Assembly (NCBI RefSeq): GCF_003315795.1
Contig: NZ_QMEY01000018.1
Span: 62,001-126,000, forward strand
Source: Spongiactinospora rosea
GTDB lineage: Bacteria > Actinomycetota > Actinomycetes > Streptosporangiales > Streptosporangiaceae
Length of the DNA stretch: 64,000 nt
Direction of reading: 5' to 3'
The position numbers and the translations under genes were made by a program. The first letter of the stretch is position 1. The number at the start of each line of letters is the position of its first letter. Under the pieces are notes generated by a model. It had not been told where the DNA came from, ran no database searches, and saw nothing but the letters and a program-made list of their open reading frames with translations. Below, piece by piece: positions 7,773-15,207 of this stretch.

Positions 7773-10043
7773 TCAGGGGCGGCGGCCCGGCTTGCGGTAG
7801 GTGACGACCTTGTCACTCTTCCCCGGGAAGGCCATGACGAGCAGACGCTGGCCGGCCCCCTGCTCGCCCTCCCACGGGAACCACGCGTAGTGCACGCGTA
7901 TCCGGTACGGCCCCTGGTAGCCGTCGAGCGCGAGGTCCGGAAGCCCCCCCTCGCCGCCCGCAATCTGATCCGCGAGCACGATGGAGCCCCCGGCCTTCCG
8001 GTAGCCGACCTCGACGACATGGTCCCAGCCCTTGGTCTCGACCGGCGGGCGGCGGGCGTAGGTCTCCACGGTGACGCACACGTCGGTGTCGGAGTCGGTC
8101 AGTATCAGCACGTGGCCGGGCCGGGCGGCGACCAGGCCGTTGTCCTGGGCCTTGTCCAGGAGGCTCATGTCGGCGGGGTCGTAGTCGTCCTCTGGCGTGC
8201 CGTACGCCTCCATGACCCCGTAGTCCGTCCGCTGCGGCTCCGTGACCCGGGTCGCCTTCGCGGGCTTGATGAGCGGGCGGTGGCGCGGAGTCGCGTCGCA
8301 CATGCGCTGGGCGTCCGCCTCCCACTCCGCGAACTCCTTGTTCCGGGCGTCCTCCGCCGCCTTGACGACCGCGGCGGCGCGGGGGCAGATCGGGGCCAGC
8401 GGGTACGTCAGGGCGTCGCGTTGCAGACCCTGCCAGGCGCGCAGGCGGGCGACCTCCTGAGGGTCGTTGCGCGTGTAGATGCCGCACAGTTGCCGGCCGT
8501 GCGCGAGCAGCGCCCGGTCGGGGGCGGTGGCGACGTACTTGAACGCGGGGTCCTTACGGGTCCTGCACACGAACCGCTGCGCGGTGGTCAGCTTGGGCTC
8601 TTCGTACTGGAAGGTCACCTGGTCCTGGCGCGGCTCGCAGTCCGCCGCCGTGGTGACCGGGCCGCGGGAGTGAGCGGCGGTGGGGAGGAAGGTGACGAGT
8701 ACGGCCGAGGCGAGCGCGGCCAGGAGTACGTGGTGGCGCGGGCGTTCGGCCGGGGCCGGGGCGTACAGCAGGAACAGGATGAACGCGGAGGCCGCGAGGG
8801 CGGCGCTGAACCAGAGCGGCGAGATGCCGCCGGTCAGCACGATCTGCTGGTCCCTGACGAACAGGCTCTCCGGGTACCACGCCAGTGCGCCGGGGATGGG
8901 GTCCCAACTGTCCGGCTTGTTGGTGAGTACGCCGATCACGCCCACCGTGGCGGTGAGGACGAGGACCAGCACCGTCCCCCGGAGCAGGCGCCGCGTGCGG
9001 AGCAGGACCGCCGCCAGGATCAGCAGCGCGGGGACGCCGACGCCGACGAGCACGTCCAGGGCGAACCACGCCCTGACCGCGGCGACGCCGCCGTCCTCGC
9101 GGATGAAACGCTCGATCTCGCCCCGGGGTCCGTGCCAGAACGGCATCCCGCGGGCGAGGTTGACGGCGGCGGGCACCATCGGCAGTACGACGGCCAGCGC
9201 GAACCACGGCCACCACCGGGCCGTGGCCCGGACGCGCCGCGGCGGGGCGGCCGGAAGCGGGCTCGCGAGATCGTGGGCCGAACGGGCCTGCCAGATCATC
9301 CCGAAGACGTTGAGGGCCCCGAACAGCGACCAGACCAGCAGCTCAACGGGCACCTGGTCGTACCCGTACGCGACTATGAACGCCGAAGGGTGCAGGAGGC
9401 CCATCACCACGCTGAGCACCCCGAACCCCACCGTGCCCCTGCTCCAGCGAGGGTCCCTGACCTGCGCCACCAGGATCGGGAGCATCCAGGCCAGCCAGAA
9501 CAGGTCATACCATCGCGTCACGAAGAGGAGCCCTTCCGGGGACCCTAGGCCGTACACTACAGAGTCGGTGATCCCGGCCAGCCCGCTCAGCGTCCCCCCG
9601 ACGAGCACGGCGAGCCGCAGCCACCTCGACGAGCGCAACACCAGGAAGAACAGCACGACGGTGCCCAGATGCCAGACGGAACTGAGCGCACTTTGCCACC
9701 ACGTCCACGGGAACACGGTGTACTCGACGAAGGACCAGGCGACGTTCAGATAAATCGCCCAGCGCAGCAACATCACCCACCGGTCACGAGGCGGCGAATC
9801 CCCGCGTACCGGGCCACGCAGCACCTGCCAGTAGGCCCACGCCTGCACCGCCACGACCGGGGCCAGCACCAGGACGACCCACCATCTGCCGGTGAGCCCT
9901 TCCATCGCCGACTCGCGCACGACGGCCCACCACACGAAGTCGACCTTGCCGGTGACGAGCGTCACAACACCCAAGGTGACCGCAACTACCACATAACCCG
10001 CCACGATGAACGCGGCAATCGTGCCGAAACGATAACGGCGCAC
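7773..10043 (-). CDS. Large polytopic membrane protein with C-terminal extracytoplasmic domain, unknown function
   Basis: The frame extends to 10271, but GTG 10043 is preferred: GGGGAG lies 6 nt upstream and the protein then begins MRRYRFGTIAAFIVAGYVVV, a membrane entry, after a useless Cys/Arg-rich tract. The result is 756 residues. The first 460 or so hold roughly a dozen hydrophobic segments. A final one (HHVLLAALASAVLVTFLPTAA) precedes a soluble region of about 280 residues with several Cys (DCEPRQ, FVCRT, QLCGIY, PICPR, MCDAT, VCVTV), probably disulfide-bonded outside the cell. I recognise no catalytic motif. It stands alone on this strand. Confidence 0.75.
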   Translation of the reverse strand: MRRYRFGTIAAFIVAGYVVVAVTLGVVTLVTGKVDFVWWAVVRESAMEGLTGRWWVVLVLAPVVAVQAWAYWQVLRGPVRGDSPPRDRWVMLLRWAIYLNVAWSFVEYTVFPWTWWQSALSSVWHLGTVVLFFLVLRSSRWLRLAVLVGGTLSGLAGITDSVVYGLGSPEGLLFVTRWYDLFWLAWMLPILVAQVRDPRWSRGTVGFGVLSVVMGLLHPSAFIVAYGYDQVPVELLVWSLFGALNVFGMIWQARSAHDLASPLPAAPPRRVRATARWWPWFALAVVLPMVPAAVNLARGMPFWHGPRGEIERFIREDGGVAAVRAWFALDVLVGVGVPALLILAAVLLRTRRLLRGTVLVLVLTATVGVIGVLTNKPDSWDPIPGALAWYPESLFVRDQQIVLTGGISPLWFSAALAASAFILFLLYAPAPAERPRHHVLLAALASAVLVTFLPTAAHSRGPVTTAADCEPRQDQVTFQYEEPKLTTAQRFVCRTRKDPAFKYVATAPDRALLAHGRQLCGIYTRNDPQEVARLRAWQGLQRDALTYPLAPICPRAAAVVKAAEDARNKEFAEWEADAQRMCDATPRHRPLIKPAKATRVTEPQRTDYGVMEAYGTPEDDYDPADMSLLDKAQDNGLVAARPGHVLILTDSDTDVCVTVETYARRPPVETKGWDHVVEVGYRKAGGSIVLADQIAGGEGGLPDLALDGYQGPYRIRVHYAWFPWEGEQGAGQRLLVMAFPGKSDKVVTYRKPGRRP

Positions 10044-10301
10044 GGCGTACTCCCCAAAGTTGGAGCGCCAACTGTAGCGACCCGTCGAAAAACCGATCAA
10101 CCGATTCCGGAAATCTCCTGATACGGGTACGCCTTGCGATAGAAGCGCATATATTAGCCGCCTTTGTATGCCCGGGTGATTGTCGGTGCGCTTCGCTCGC
10201 TCCCTCGGGCACCTGCAACCCCGCGAAGCCCGGCAACGCCGACGGCAAGGACAGCGGGGCAGGTCCGCCATGACGTCGTTTCCCAGAGGCGCAGGGATCT
10301 T

Positions 10302-10342
10302 ACGCGAAAGTCATTGTCGGCCCGGCGTGGTAGCCGTATTGT
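10302..10342 (+). promoter_or_regulatory. Promoter of the peptide/methyltransferase pair with upstream ACGCGAAAGTC element
   Basis: TTGTCG (10314-10319) and TATTGT (10337-10342), 17 nt apart, form a good sigma70-type promoter about 37 nt before ATG 10379. ACGCGAAAGTC (10302-10312) abuts the -35 box. The same 11-mer recurs at 13177-13187 before the next small gene on this strand, so it may be an activator site, perhaps for the XRE protein encoded between them. The rest of 10044-10378 shows no gene, only GC-rich sequence with weak inverted repeats near 10188-10213. Confidence 0.55.
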
Positions 10343-10378
10343 CACGCTGAGCATCCGGCCTCGGACGGGGAGGGAAAA

Positions 10379-10513
10379 ATGAGCGCCACATATGGCGACC
10401 ACGAGGGCAAGCCGGCAGAGACCAAGCCTCTGCCCAAGCCCAAACCCAACCCTGCGAAGAAGGACACGCTCCCCAACCCCGGGAAGCACGAAAAGCCCGG
10501 CGAGAAGAAGTAA
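10379..10513 (+). CDS. 44-residue Lys/Pro-rich peptide, possible methyltransferase substrate
   Basis: ATG 10379 follows a strong GGGGAGGG ribosome binding site. The product is 44 residues, very rich in Lys, Pro and Glu, with a PKPKPNPAKK segment and a KPGEKK end, and has no hydrophobic segment. It stops 3 nt before the ATG of a PIMT-like methyltransferase, so the two are translated together. Short genes directly before PIMT-like methyltransferases are often precursors of modified peptides; this one contains Asn-Pro and Asp residues that such enzymes could act on. That link is inference, and no leader/core division is visible. Confidence 0.6.
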   Translation: MSATYGDHEGKPAETKPLPKPKPNPAKKDTLPNPGKHEKPGEKK

Positions 10514-10516
10514 CGG

Positions 10517-11644
10517 ATGGACATCGACATCGCGGGGCGAATCGAGAGCATGATCGACGCGATCATCGCCCGGCCCGCCGCCCGCACGCATGCCGCATTG
10601 CACGCCGTGCCACGGCACTTGTTCATCCCCCCGGTCGGTATCGCCGACGCATCGGGCGGCGGCGAGGTCGTCATCGACCGCGACGCCGACCCGGACACAT
10701 GGTGGGACGCCGTCTACCGAAACGTGCCCATCGTCACCCAGCTCGACGACGGCACCACCGATCTCCGGTCCGGGACGTCCGGTCTCTACAGCTCGTCCAA
10801 CTCCGCACCCGGCACCGTCACCGATTTCCTCGACCTCCTCGATCCGTGCCCCGGGCACCGGGTGCTGGAGATCGGCACGGGCACCGGCTGGACCGCCGCT
10901 CTGCTGTCCCACCTCGTCGGCGCGCACAACGTGACCTCGATCGAGGTGGACGCCGCGCTCGCCGAGCAGGCCGCGAAAAACCTCGGCGAGGCCGGGGTGC
11001 ACCCGCACCTGATCACCGGTGACGGCGCGGGCGGCTCTCCTGAGAGGGCGCCGTTCGACCGCGTACACGTCACCTGCGGAATTCACGCCGTGCCGTACGC
11101 CTGGGTGGAACAGACCCGCCCGGGGGGCGTGATCGTCCTGCCGTACGATCCCGGGTTCGTCGCCGGGCACGCACTGCGGCTCACCGCCCGGCCGGACGGC
11201 ACCGCATCGGGCACATTCGACGGCGGCGCCGAGTACATGATGATGCGGTCCCAGCGCATCATCGCGAACGCAGAAGATGGCACCAGCCGCGAGACGCGGA
11301 CGCGCATCGACCCCCGCACGATCACACAGGCGTCCCCGGGGGCCGCGCTGGCGATCTCCGCGATCACCGGGCTTCATATCAGCAGCCACCAGGAGACCAG
11401 CCGACTCCTGACATGGGTGACGGACCCCGCTGACCCCGCATGCTGGTCACTGGTCATCTACGTTCCCGACGCCGGTGATTACGAGGTCCACCAAGTGGGG
11501 GACCGGCCGCTGTGGGAGGAAGTCGTTGATGCCTACTTCCGGTGGCTGGACTGGGGTGAGCCCGGCCGGTATCGATTCGGGATGACCGTCACCCCGGACG
11601 GGCAGCGGGTGTGGCTGGACACGCCCGATCACACGCTCGGCTGA
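10517..11644 (+). CDS. PIMT-like SAM-dependent methyltransferase
   Basis: 375-residue protein. Residues about 1-45 (MIDAIIARPAARTHAALHAVPRHLFIP) match the N-terminus of protein-L-isoaspartate O-methyltransferase-like enzymes. The SAM motif VLEIGTGTGWTAALL follows at about residues 116-130, then SIEVDAALAEQAAKNL. A long C-terminal region (about 230-375) is absent from the repair enzyme and typical of secondary-metabolism and RiPP relatives. It follows the Lys/Pro-rich peptide gene by 3 nt. The 3' end overlaps the convergent XRE regulator gene by 16 bp. Most likely it methylates a peptide or protein Asp/isoAsp side chain; the substrate is unproven. Confidence 0.8.
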   Translation: MDIDIAGRIESMIDAIIARPAARTHAALHAVPRHLFIPPVGIADASGGGEVVIDRDADPDTWWDAVYRNVPIVTQLDDGTTDLRSGTSGLYSSSNSAPGTVTDFLDLLDPCPGHRVLEIGTGTGWTAALLSHLVGAHNVTSIEVDAALAEQAAKNLGEAGVHPHLITGDGAGGSPERAPFDRVHVTCGIHAVPYAWVEQTRPGGVIVLPYDPGFVAGHALRLTARPDGTASGTFDGGAEYMMMRSQRIIANAEDGTSRETRTRIDPRTITQASPGAALAISAITGLHISSHQETSRLLTWVTDPADPACWSLVIYVPDAGDYEVHQVGDRPLWEEVVDAYFRWLDWGEPGRYRFGMTVTPDGQRVWLDTPDHTLG

Positions 11645-12924
11645 TGATCATGCGGGAGGAGGGCGCGGAACTCGCGTACCGCTCCCTGGTTCTTTTGATC
11701 GATCGGCACGGCCCGCAGTACGCGGCGGCCGGTCTCGGTGATCATCACGTTCCGGTATGAGCCCGGCAAGGAGGCGAACGCCTCCGATGCCTCCCTGGCA
11801 CCTTCATCTACTCCGCCATTCACCACGGTGCACAGTGCGGCATGGAGAGCCAGGTTGACCGGAACGTGGTACCCCACTGAACCACCAGGTTGGGCCAGGA
11901 CACGCTGCCGCATCTCCTCCGCCCGCGCGAAGTCGCCGATGCAGGAATACACCTGGGCGCACATGTAGTTCAATGGGTGCTCTGCGGTATCCCAGATGCC
12001 CTCAACCGTAGGAACACCGCGCTCGGACATGTCCAGCAGTCGATGCACGGCTGTGCGGGCTTCTTCCTTGCGGCCGAGCAGAGCCAGCGTGATCGACTGG
12101 ACACCGGTGAGCAGCGCCAGCCCCGCGGATGGCGTTGGGGCATCGCCAGCGCGCTTTAGAGCATTGTCGATCACCCGCAGGTTCGTCGCCGGGTCACGCA
12201 GACCGAACAGGCTGAAATTGGCCTCGTTACCGGCGATCTGTAGCCACAGCCCCATGTCGCCACTGACTTCGGCCGCGCCGCGAGCCGTCCGGTACCAGCG
12301 CAACGCCGATCCGACCTCACCGAGCCGGGTGAGGACGCCGGCGTGGTAGGCCGACAGGGTGGCCGTCACACGCTGAAGTTCCATCACCTCGGCGGCGGGT
12401 GCGGTCGTCATCTGCTGCTGGATGGCCACGAGGTCTGTGAGCAGATCATCGTGTACCTGGACGGCGGGACGTGTGCGGATCGCGTGTAGATGATCCGTGC
12501 AGGCGATGTGCCAGTCCTCCAGGGCGCGTGGGGGCTGGAGGGTCATGTCGAGTAGTTCACGGGTGGCTTCGGCGCGCGTGCCGGGCGTGGCGGCGAGGCC
12601 GAGCCCGGTGGCGGCCAAGAGCAGCAGACGGCGGCGCTCCATTTCTTCTTCCTCACTGAGGGGCTTTTCTCCCACACTACGCAATCGGTCACCTTTGGCG
12701 ATAGAGGTGTACAACTCCACAAGCCGGCCATCCGCGCCGAACTTCCGGTCGAGTACGGCCACGGATTCGATGGGCGGTATATGCACCCCTCGCTCCCATT
12801 TGCCCAGCCCTGAAAACTCTGTGACCCCTTGAGCCGCCTCACGTAACGTCAGTTTCGCCGCGTTGCGGTACGCGCGCAATGTAGCACCGAAGTGCTCCCA
12901 CTCTGGGCCTGGGGCCTTTGTCAT
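11629..12924 (-). CDS. XRE family regulator with TPR-like C-terminal domain
   Basis: The frame is open to 13164, but ATG 12924 gives the natural N-terminus (MTKAPGPEWEHFGATLRAYRN) and 431 residues. An XRE-type helix-turn-helix covers about residues 11-65 (LTLREAAQGVTEFSGLGKWERGVHIPPIESV). A short hydrophobic bridge (RRRLLLLAATGLGLAA) follows, then a helical region (about 130-431) with TPR-like periodicity. This architecture is common in actinomycete regulators that respond to small molecules or peptides. It converges on the methyltransferase gene. A perfect hairpin at 12964-12986 lies in its leader. Control of the neighbouring peptide/methyltransferase pair is inference. Confidence 0.82.
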   Translation of the reverse strand: MTKAPGPEWEHFGATLRAYRNAAKLTLREAAQGVTEFSGLGKWERGVHIPPIESVAVLDRKFGADGRLVELYTSIAKGDRLRSVGEKPLSEEEEMERRRLLLLAATGLGLAATPGTRAEATRELLDMTLQPPRALEDWHIACTDHLHAIRTRPAVQVHDDLLTDLVAIQQQMTTAPAAEVMELQRVTATLSAYHAGVLTRLGEVGSALRWYRTARGAAEVSGDMGLWLQIAGNEANFSLFGLRDPATNLRVIDNALKRAGDAPTPSAGLALLTGVQSITLALLGRKEEARTAVHRLLDMSERGVPTVEGIWDTAEHPLNYMCAQVYSCIGDFARAEEMRQRVLAQPGGSVGYHVPVNLALHAALCTVVNGGVDEGAREASEAFASLPGSYRNVMITETGRRVLRAVPIDQKNQGAVREFRALLPHDHQPSV

Positions 12925-12963
12925 GGTCGTTCCCTGCTCGTGACCTGGCCGTTCCTGTGGAGT

Positions 12964-12986
12964 CGTGGAGAGCTCGGCTCTCCACG
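12964..12986 (-). promoter_or_regulatory. Perfect 10-bp hairpin/operator in the XRE gene leader
   Basis: CGTGGAGAGC (12964-12973) and GCTCTCCACG (12977-12986) are perfect inverted repeats around a 3-nt loop, 40 nt upstream of ATG 12924. As RNA this is a very stable stem-loop; as DNA it could be a dimer operator for autoregulation. The right arm overlaps an ACGCGAAAG copy (12984-12992). Confidence 0.65.
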
Positions 12987-13176
12987 CGAAAGGGCTGGTT
13001 CGCGTCCATCGCCACAGCCAATATTGCACTGTCCGATCCAGTCGGGCCAGGAAATGCGGGAACCCGTCGAGCGACCGGGCAGTGGCTCGACGGGTCCCCT
13101 TGGCCGCAAAGGAGGTGCGACCTAGTGCATGAGAATAGGGCGCAGGCGAAGATCGCGAGCGCATTCGCCGGATTCG

Positions 13177-13195
13177 ACGCGAAAGTCGCTAATAG
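13177..13195 (+). promoter_or_regulatory. Second ACGCGAAAGTC element next to a -10-like TAATAG
   Basis: ACGCGAAAGTC (13177-13187) is identical to the element at 10302-10312. TAATAG (13190-13195) lies 24 nt before ATG 13220. No good -35 box is seen at the right distance, which would fit an activator-dependent promoter. Confidence 0.4.
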
Positions 13196-13219
13196 TGTGC
13201 CGCATCGCGAGCGTGGCTG

Positions 13220-13561
13220 ATGGACCCGTTCATGCCCCCCTACCAGCCGCGCACGCCGTCCGAGATCATCGCGACCGCCAACCGGCTCGTTGCGGCGGTC
13301 ACCGCGTTGGGGCTGCGCGGCGTCGCGCTCAACGAGGATCACGGCAGGGCGCTGGTGTCGGTGTGCCACGGCTTGGTCGCCGTTGTGGACAAGGACGGGA
13401 TCTGGTGGCACAGCCCGCGCAGGCTCCGGCCGGGTATCCCGCTGTACGTCCACCGCTGCACCGTGCAGCGGGCCGCTGAGGACCTGGTGAGCGACCATGC
13501 GCTGCTGAACCCTGGCCCACGGACCCCCGTGGAGGTGCGGCATGCCGCAGCTCCTCTTTGA
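13220..13561 (+). CDS. Hypothetical protein, 113 aa
   Basis: ATG 13220 opens a 113-residue soluble protein with a structured-looking middle (ATANRLVAAVTALGLRGVALNEDHGRALVSVCHGLVAVVDKDGIWWHSP): a helix, then beta strands, then a WWHSP turn. Family unknown. It is transcribed away from the XRE regulator and is translationally coupled to the next small ORF, whose strong ribosome binding site lies inside its 3' end. Small proteins like this are often found beside XRE/TPR regulators in actinomycetes, which supports it being real. Confidence 0.55.
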   Translation: MDPFMPPYQPRTPSEIIATANRLVAAVTALGLRGVALNEDHGRALVSVCHGLVAVVDKDGIWWHSPRRLRPGIPLYVHRCTVQRAAEDLVSDHALLNPGPRTPVEVRHAAAPL

Positions 13562-13790
13562 CGCTCCCAACCGCTCCGCCACTGCTCATCCAGTCGGGCG
13601 CGAGCGGTATGACCCGGCAGCATGGTCGCGCCGGGAGGCCCATGCCGGATGCCCCCGGAACCCTCGGTGCAGGCTGGGGACGGGTACGGCCGGTCCCGTT
13701 CGTATCGATTACGGCTGCGACCACGGCAGGACCGTCATCACCGCGCGGCATGACCATGACCGTGGCGGACGTGCGGTGATCACGTTATGA
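13542..13790 (+). CDS. Hypothetical protein, 82 aa
   Basis: ATG 13542 is preceded by GGAGG at a spacing of about 6 nt, and the gene overlaps the previous one by 20 bp, so coupled translation is likely. The 82 residues are polar, rich in Arg, His and Gly, with two Cys in AGCPRNPRCR and one in YGCDHG. I recognise no family. The strong start signal argues for a real gene; the composition alone would not. Confidence 0.45.
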   Translation: MPQLLFDAPNRSATAHPVGRERYDPAAWSRREAHAGCPRNPRCRLGTGTAGPVRIDYGCDHGRTVITARHDHDRGGRAVITL

Positions 13791-13855
13791 GCAGGCGCGG
13801 CAGTGCGGTGCGGTCGCTGCCGCGCCGTACGCCGGGGACCGCAGGACTCCCCGGG

Positions 13856-14177
13856 CGGGCGGGCCGGAGCCGGTAGCACCGGCCCGCCCGTACCTCCTCC
13901 ATATGCGCGCGGCGGCTGGAACCTTCCCTCCGGCTCTCAACGCCGCGTCGTGCACCGGCCGTCTCCGGTCCAGCCGGTGCCCACTCCGGGCGGGCCCGGG
14001 AAACCCCAGGCCCGCCCGGCTCACCGGCATTACTCCCAAGGCGCGGCGAACCCACACCACCCCGCCGCGCGGGCACGGGGAACGCGGAGCCCCCTGCCCC
14101 AGGGTGTGGGCGGGCCGGATCAAGGGTCGCCCGGCCTGCCCACACCCGCCACCGGCTGAGGTGGGTCCACTGGACCC
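13856..14177. repeat. Run of strong hairpins in a gene-poor stretch
   Basis: Inverted repeats follow one another: 13856-13867/13879-13890 (12 bp, perfect), 13908-13914/13941-13947 (7 bp), 13952-13959/13973-13980 (8 bp), 13986-13996/14009-14019 (11 bp, perfect), 14041-14048/14063-14070 (8 bp), 14102-14118/14131-14147 (17 bp with one G-T pair) and 14163-14169/14171-14177 (7 bp, 1-nt loop). Loops are mostly 11-14 nt. Long frames cross the region on both strands, but none has a start site or composition I trust. The structure could be a non-coding RNA, a replication or transfer site of a degraded element, or a compound terminator. Confidence 0.6.
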
Positions 14178-14463
14178 TTTCCAACCGGTCGCTTGGGCCA
14201 GGTCAGGGGACGCCTCCACCGAACTCGGCCCGGGCATGGTAGTCCGGCAGGACGCCTGGTCATGCGGGCACGGAATCCCACTCACCACCTCTGACCAGGG
14301 AGCTTGAGGTTGAAAAAGGTTCACTGTTCGGCATTGGCGCTAGTTGTTGGGCTGCGTGGGGAGTGGCGGCTTCTTTGGCCGGTGTGATTTGGGGTTGAGG
14401 TTCTTGGGGAGCAGGAAATGCCCGGTGGGTTACATGGGGGACGTGTGTTCGGTGGCGGTAGCG
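14178..14463. other. Gene-free stretch, nothing recognised
   Basis: No credible gene, RNA gene or mobile element was seen. The sequence turns notably G/T-rich on the plus strand after about 14,300 (for example around 14,340-14,440), unlike its neighbours. Confidence 0.5.
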
Positions 14464-14480
14464 GTCGGGCGGAGCCCGAC
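14464..14480 (-). terminator. Hairpin after the last gene of the minus-strand catabolic operon
   Basis: GTCGGGC (14464-14470) and GCCCGAC (14474-14480) form a perfect 7-bp stem with a 3-nt loop, 22 nt downstream of the stop of the gene at 14503-15207. There is no U-tract, as is common for actinomycete terminators. Confidence 0.45.
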
Positions 14481-14502
14481 TTAAGGAAGGACTGTCCGAG
14501 CG

Positions 14503-15207
14503 TTAGCGAGGGCCTTTTGGCTCGTTGGGGGTGGGGGGGTTGTTTTGGAGGGTTTGGAGGATGGGGAGGGCCAGGTCGAGGGTGCGGATGCCGATGAGGC
14601 CGGCTACTTCGAGGACGGCCATGATCTCGGTGGGGGTGGCGCCGTGGTCCAGGGCGTTGTCGATGTGGACGCGGAGGCCGTCGGCGTACATGTGGGTGGC
14701 CGAGGCGTCGATGGCGATGTAGATGAACTCCTTGACCTTCGCCGGCAGAGGGCCCGTCTCCCAGGGGATGGCGGAGTAGCGGGTGTAGGCGGCGAAGTAG
14801 GCCGGGTCGAGGGTGAGGAGGTCGTCCCAGCCCGCGTCCCAGTAGCCGCGGCGGCGGGTGAAGTCGGCCTTCAGCTCGTCGATGCGGGGGTCGTCGGCGG
14901 CCGGGTACCGGCCGCGGCGGCGCAGGGACTCGGCGAGCAGAGGGACGCCCGTGGTGAGGGCGTGGACGCCGAGGACCGAGGTGAGCTGGAGGGTTTCCAC
15001 GATCTCGGCGGGGGTGGCGCCGTGGGCGAGGGCGGCGCCGGTGTGTTCCCGTACGCCGGGCGCGTGCAGGTGGGTGACCGACGCGCTCACGGCCAGTGCG
15101 ACCAGGTGCCGGATCTTGGGCTCCAGCGCCGGTACGGCGGCCAGCGCCTCGTACGCCGCCTCGAACTCGTCCATCGACTCGGCCCCACTCGGCTCGGCCC
15201 CACTCAT
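14503..15207 (-). CDS. Carboxymuconolactone decarboxylase (CMD) family protein, two CMD repeats
   Basis: 234 residues, ATG 15207, overlapping the stop of the monooxygenase gene by 4 nt (ATGA). Two CMD/AhpD-like helical units are visible, about residues 25-105 (PKIRHLVALAVSASVTHLHAPGVREHTGAALAHGATPAEI) and 140-225 (VKEFIYIAIDASATHMYADGLRVHIDNALDHGATPTEI). The CxxC redox pair of AhpD-type members is missing, so a lactone decarboxylase or isomerase-like role is more likely than peroxidase support. It is the last gene of the padR-led operon. A second CMD protein lies at 37341-37904 under the same operator. Confidence 0.85.
   Translation of the reverse strand: MSGAEPSGAESMDEFEAAYEALAAVPALEPKIRHLVALAVSASVTHLHAPGVREHTGAALAHGATPAEIVETLQLTSVLGVHALTTGVPLLAESLRRRGRYPAADDPRIDELKADFTRRRGYWDAGWDDLLTLDPAYFAAYTRYSAIPWETGPLPAKVKEFIYIAIDASATHMYADGLRVHIDNALDHGATPTEIMAVLEVAGLIGIRTLDLALPILQTLQNNPPTPNEPKGPR

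Noticed and set aside
13787..13876. 29-codon ORF overlapping the end of the 82-residue ORF
   Set aside because: It has an ATG overlap but a weak ribosome site, Arg/Gly-rich low-information sequence, and ends inside a hairpin.
13785..14324. Open frames on both strands through the hairpin region
   Set aside because: Four overlapping frames exist, none with a good ribosome binding site or recognisable pattern; the inverted repeats explain the sequence better.
14481..14512. CGAGCGTTAGCGAGG-type inverted motif as a mobile-element end
   Set aside because: Such short GC palindromes are common at actinomycete gene ends, and no partner copy or transposase is present.
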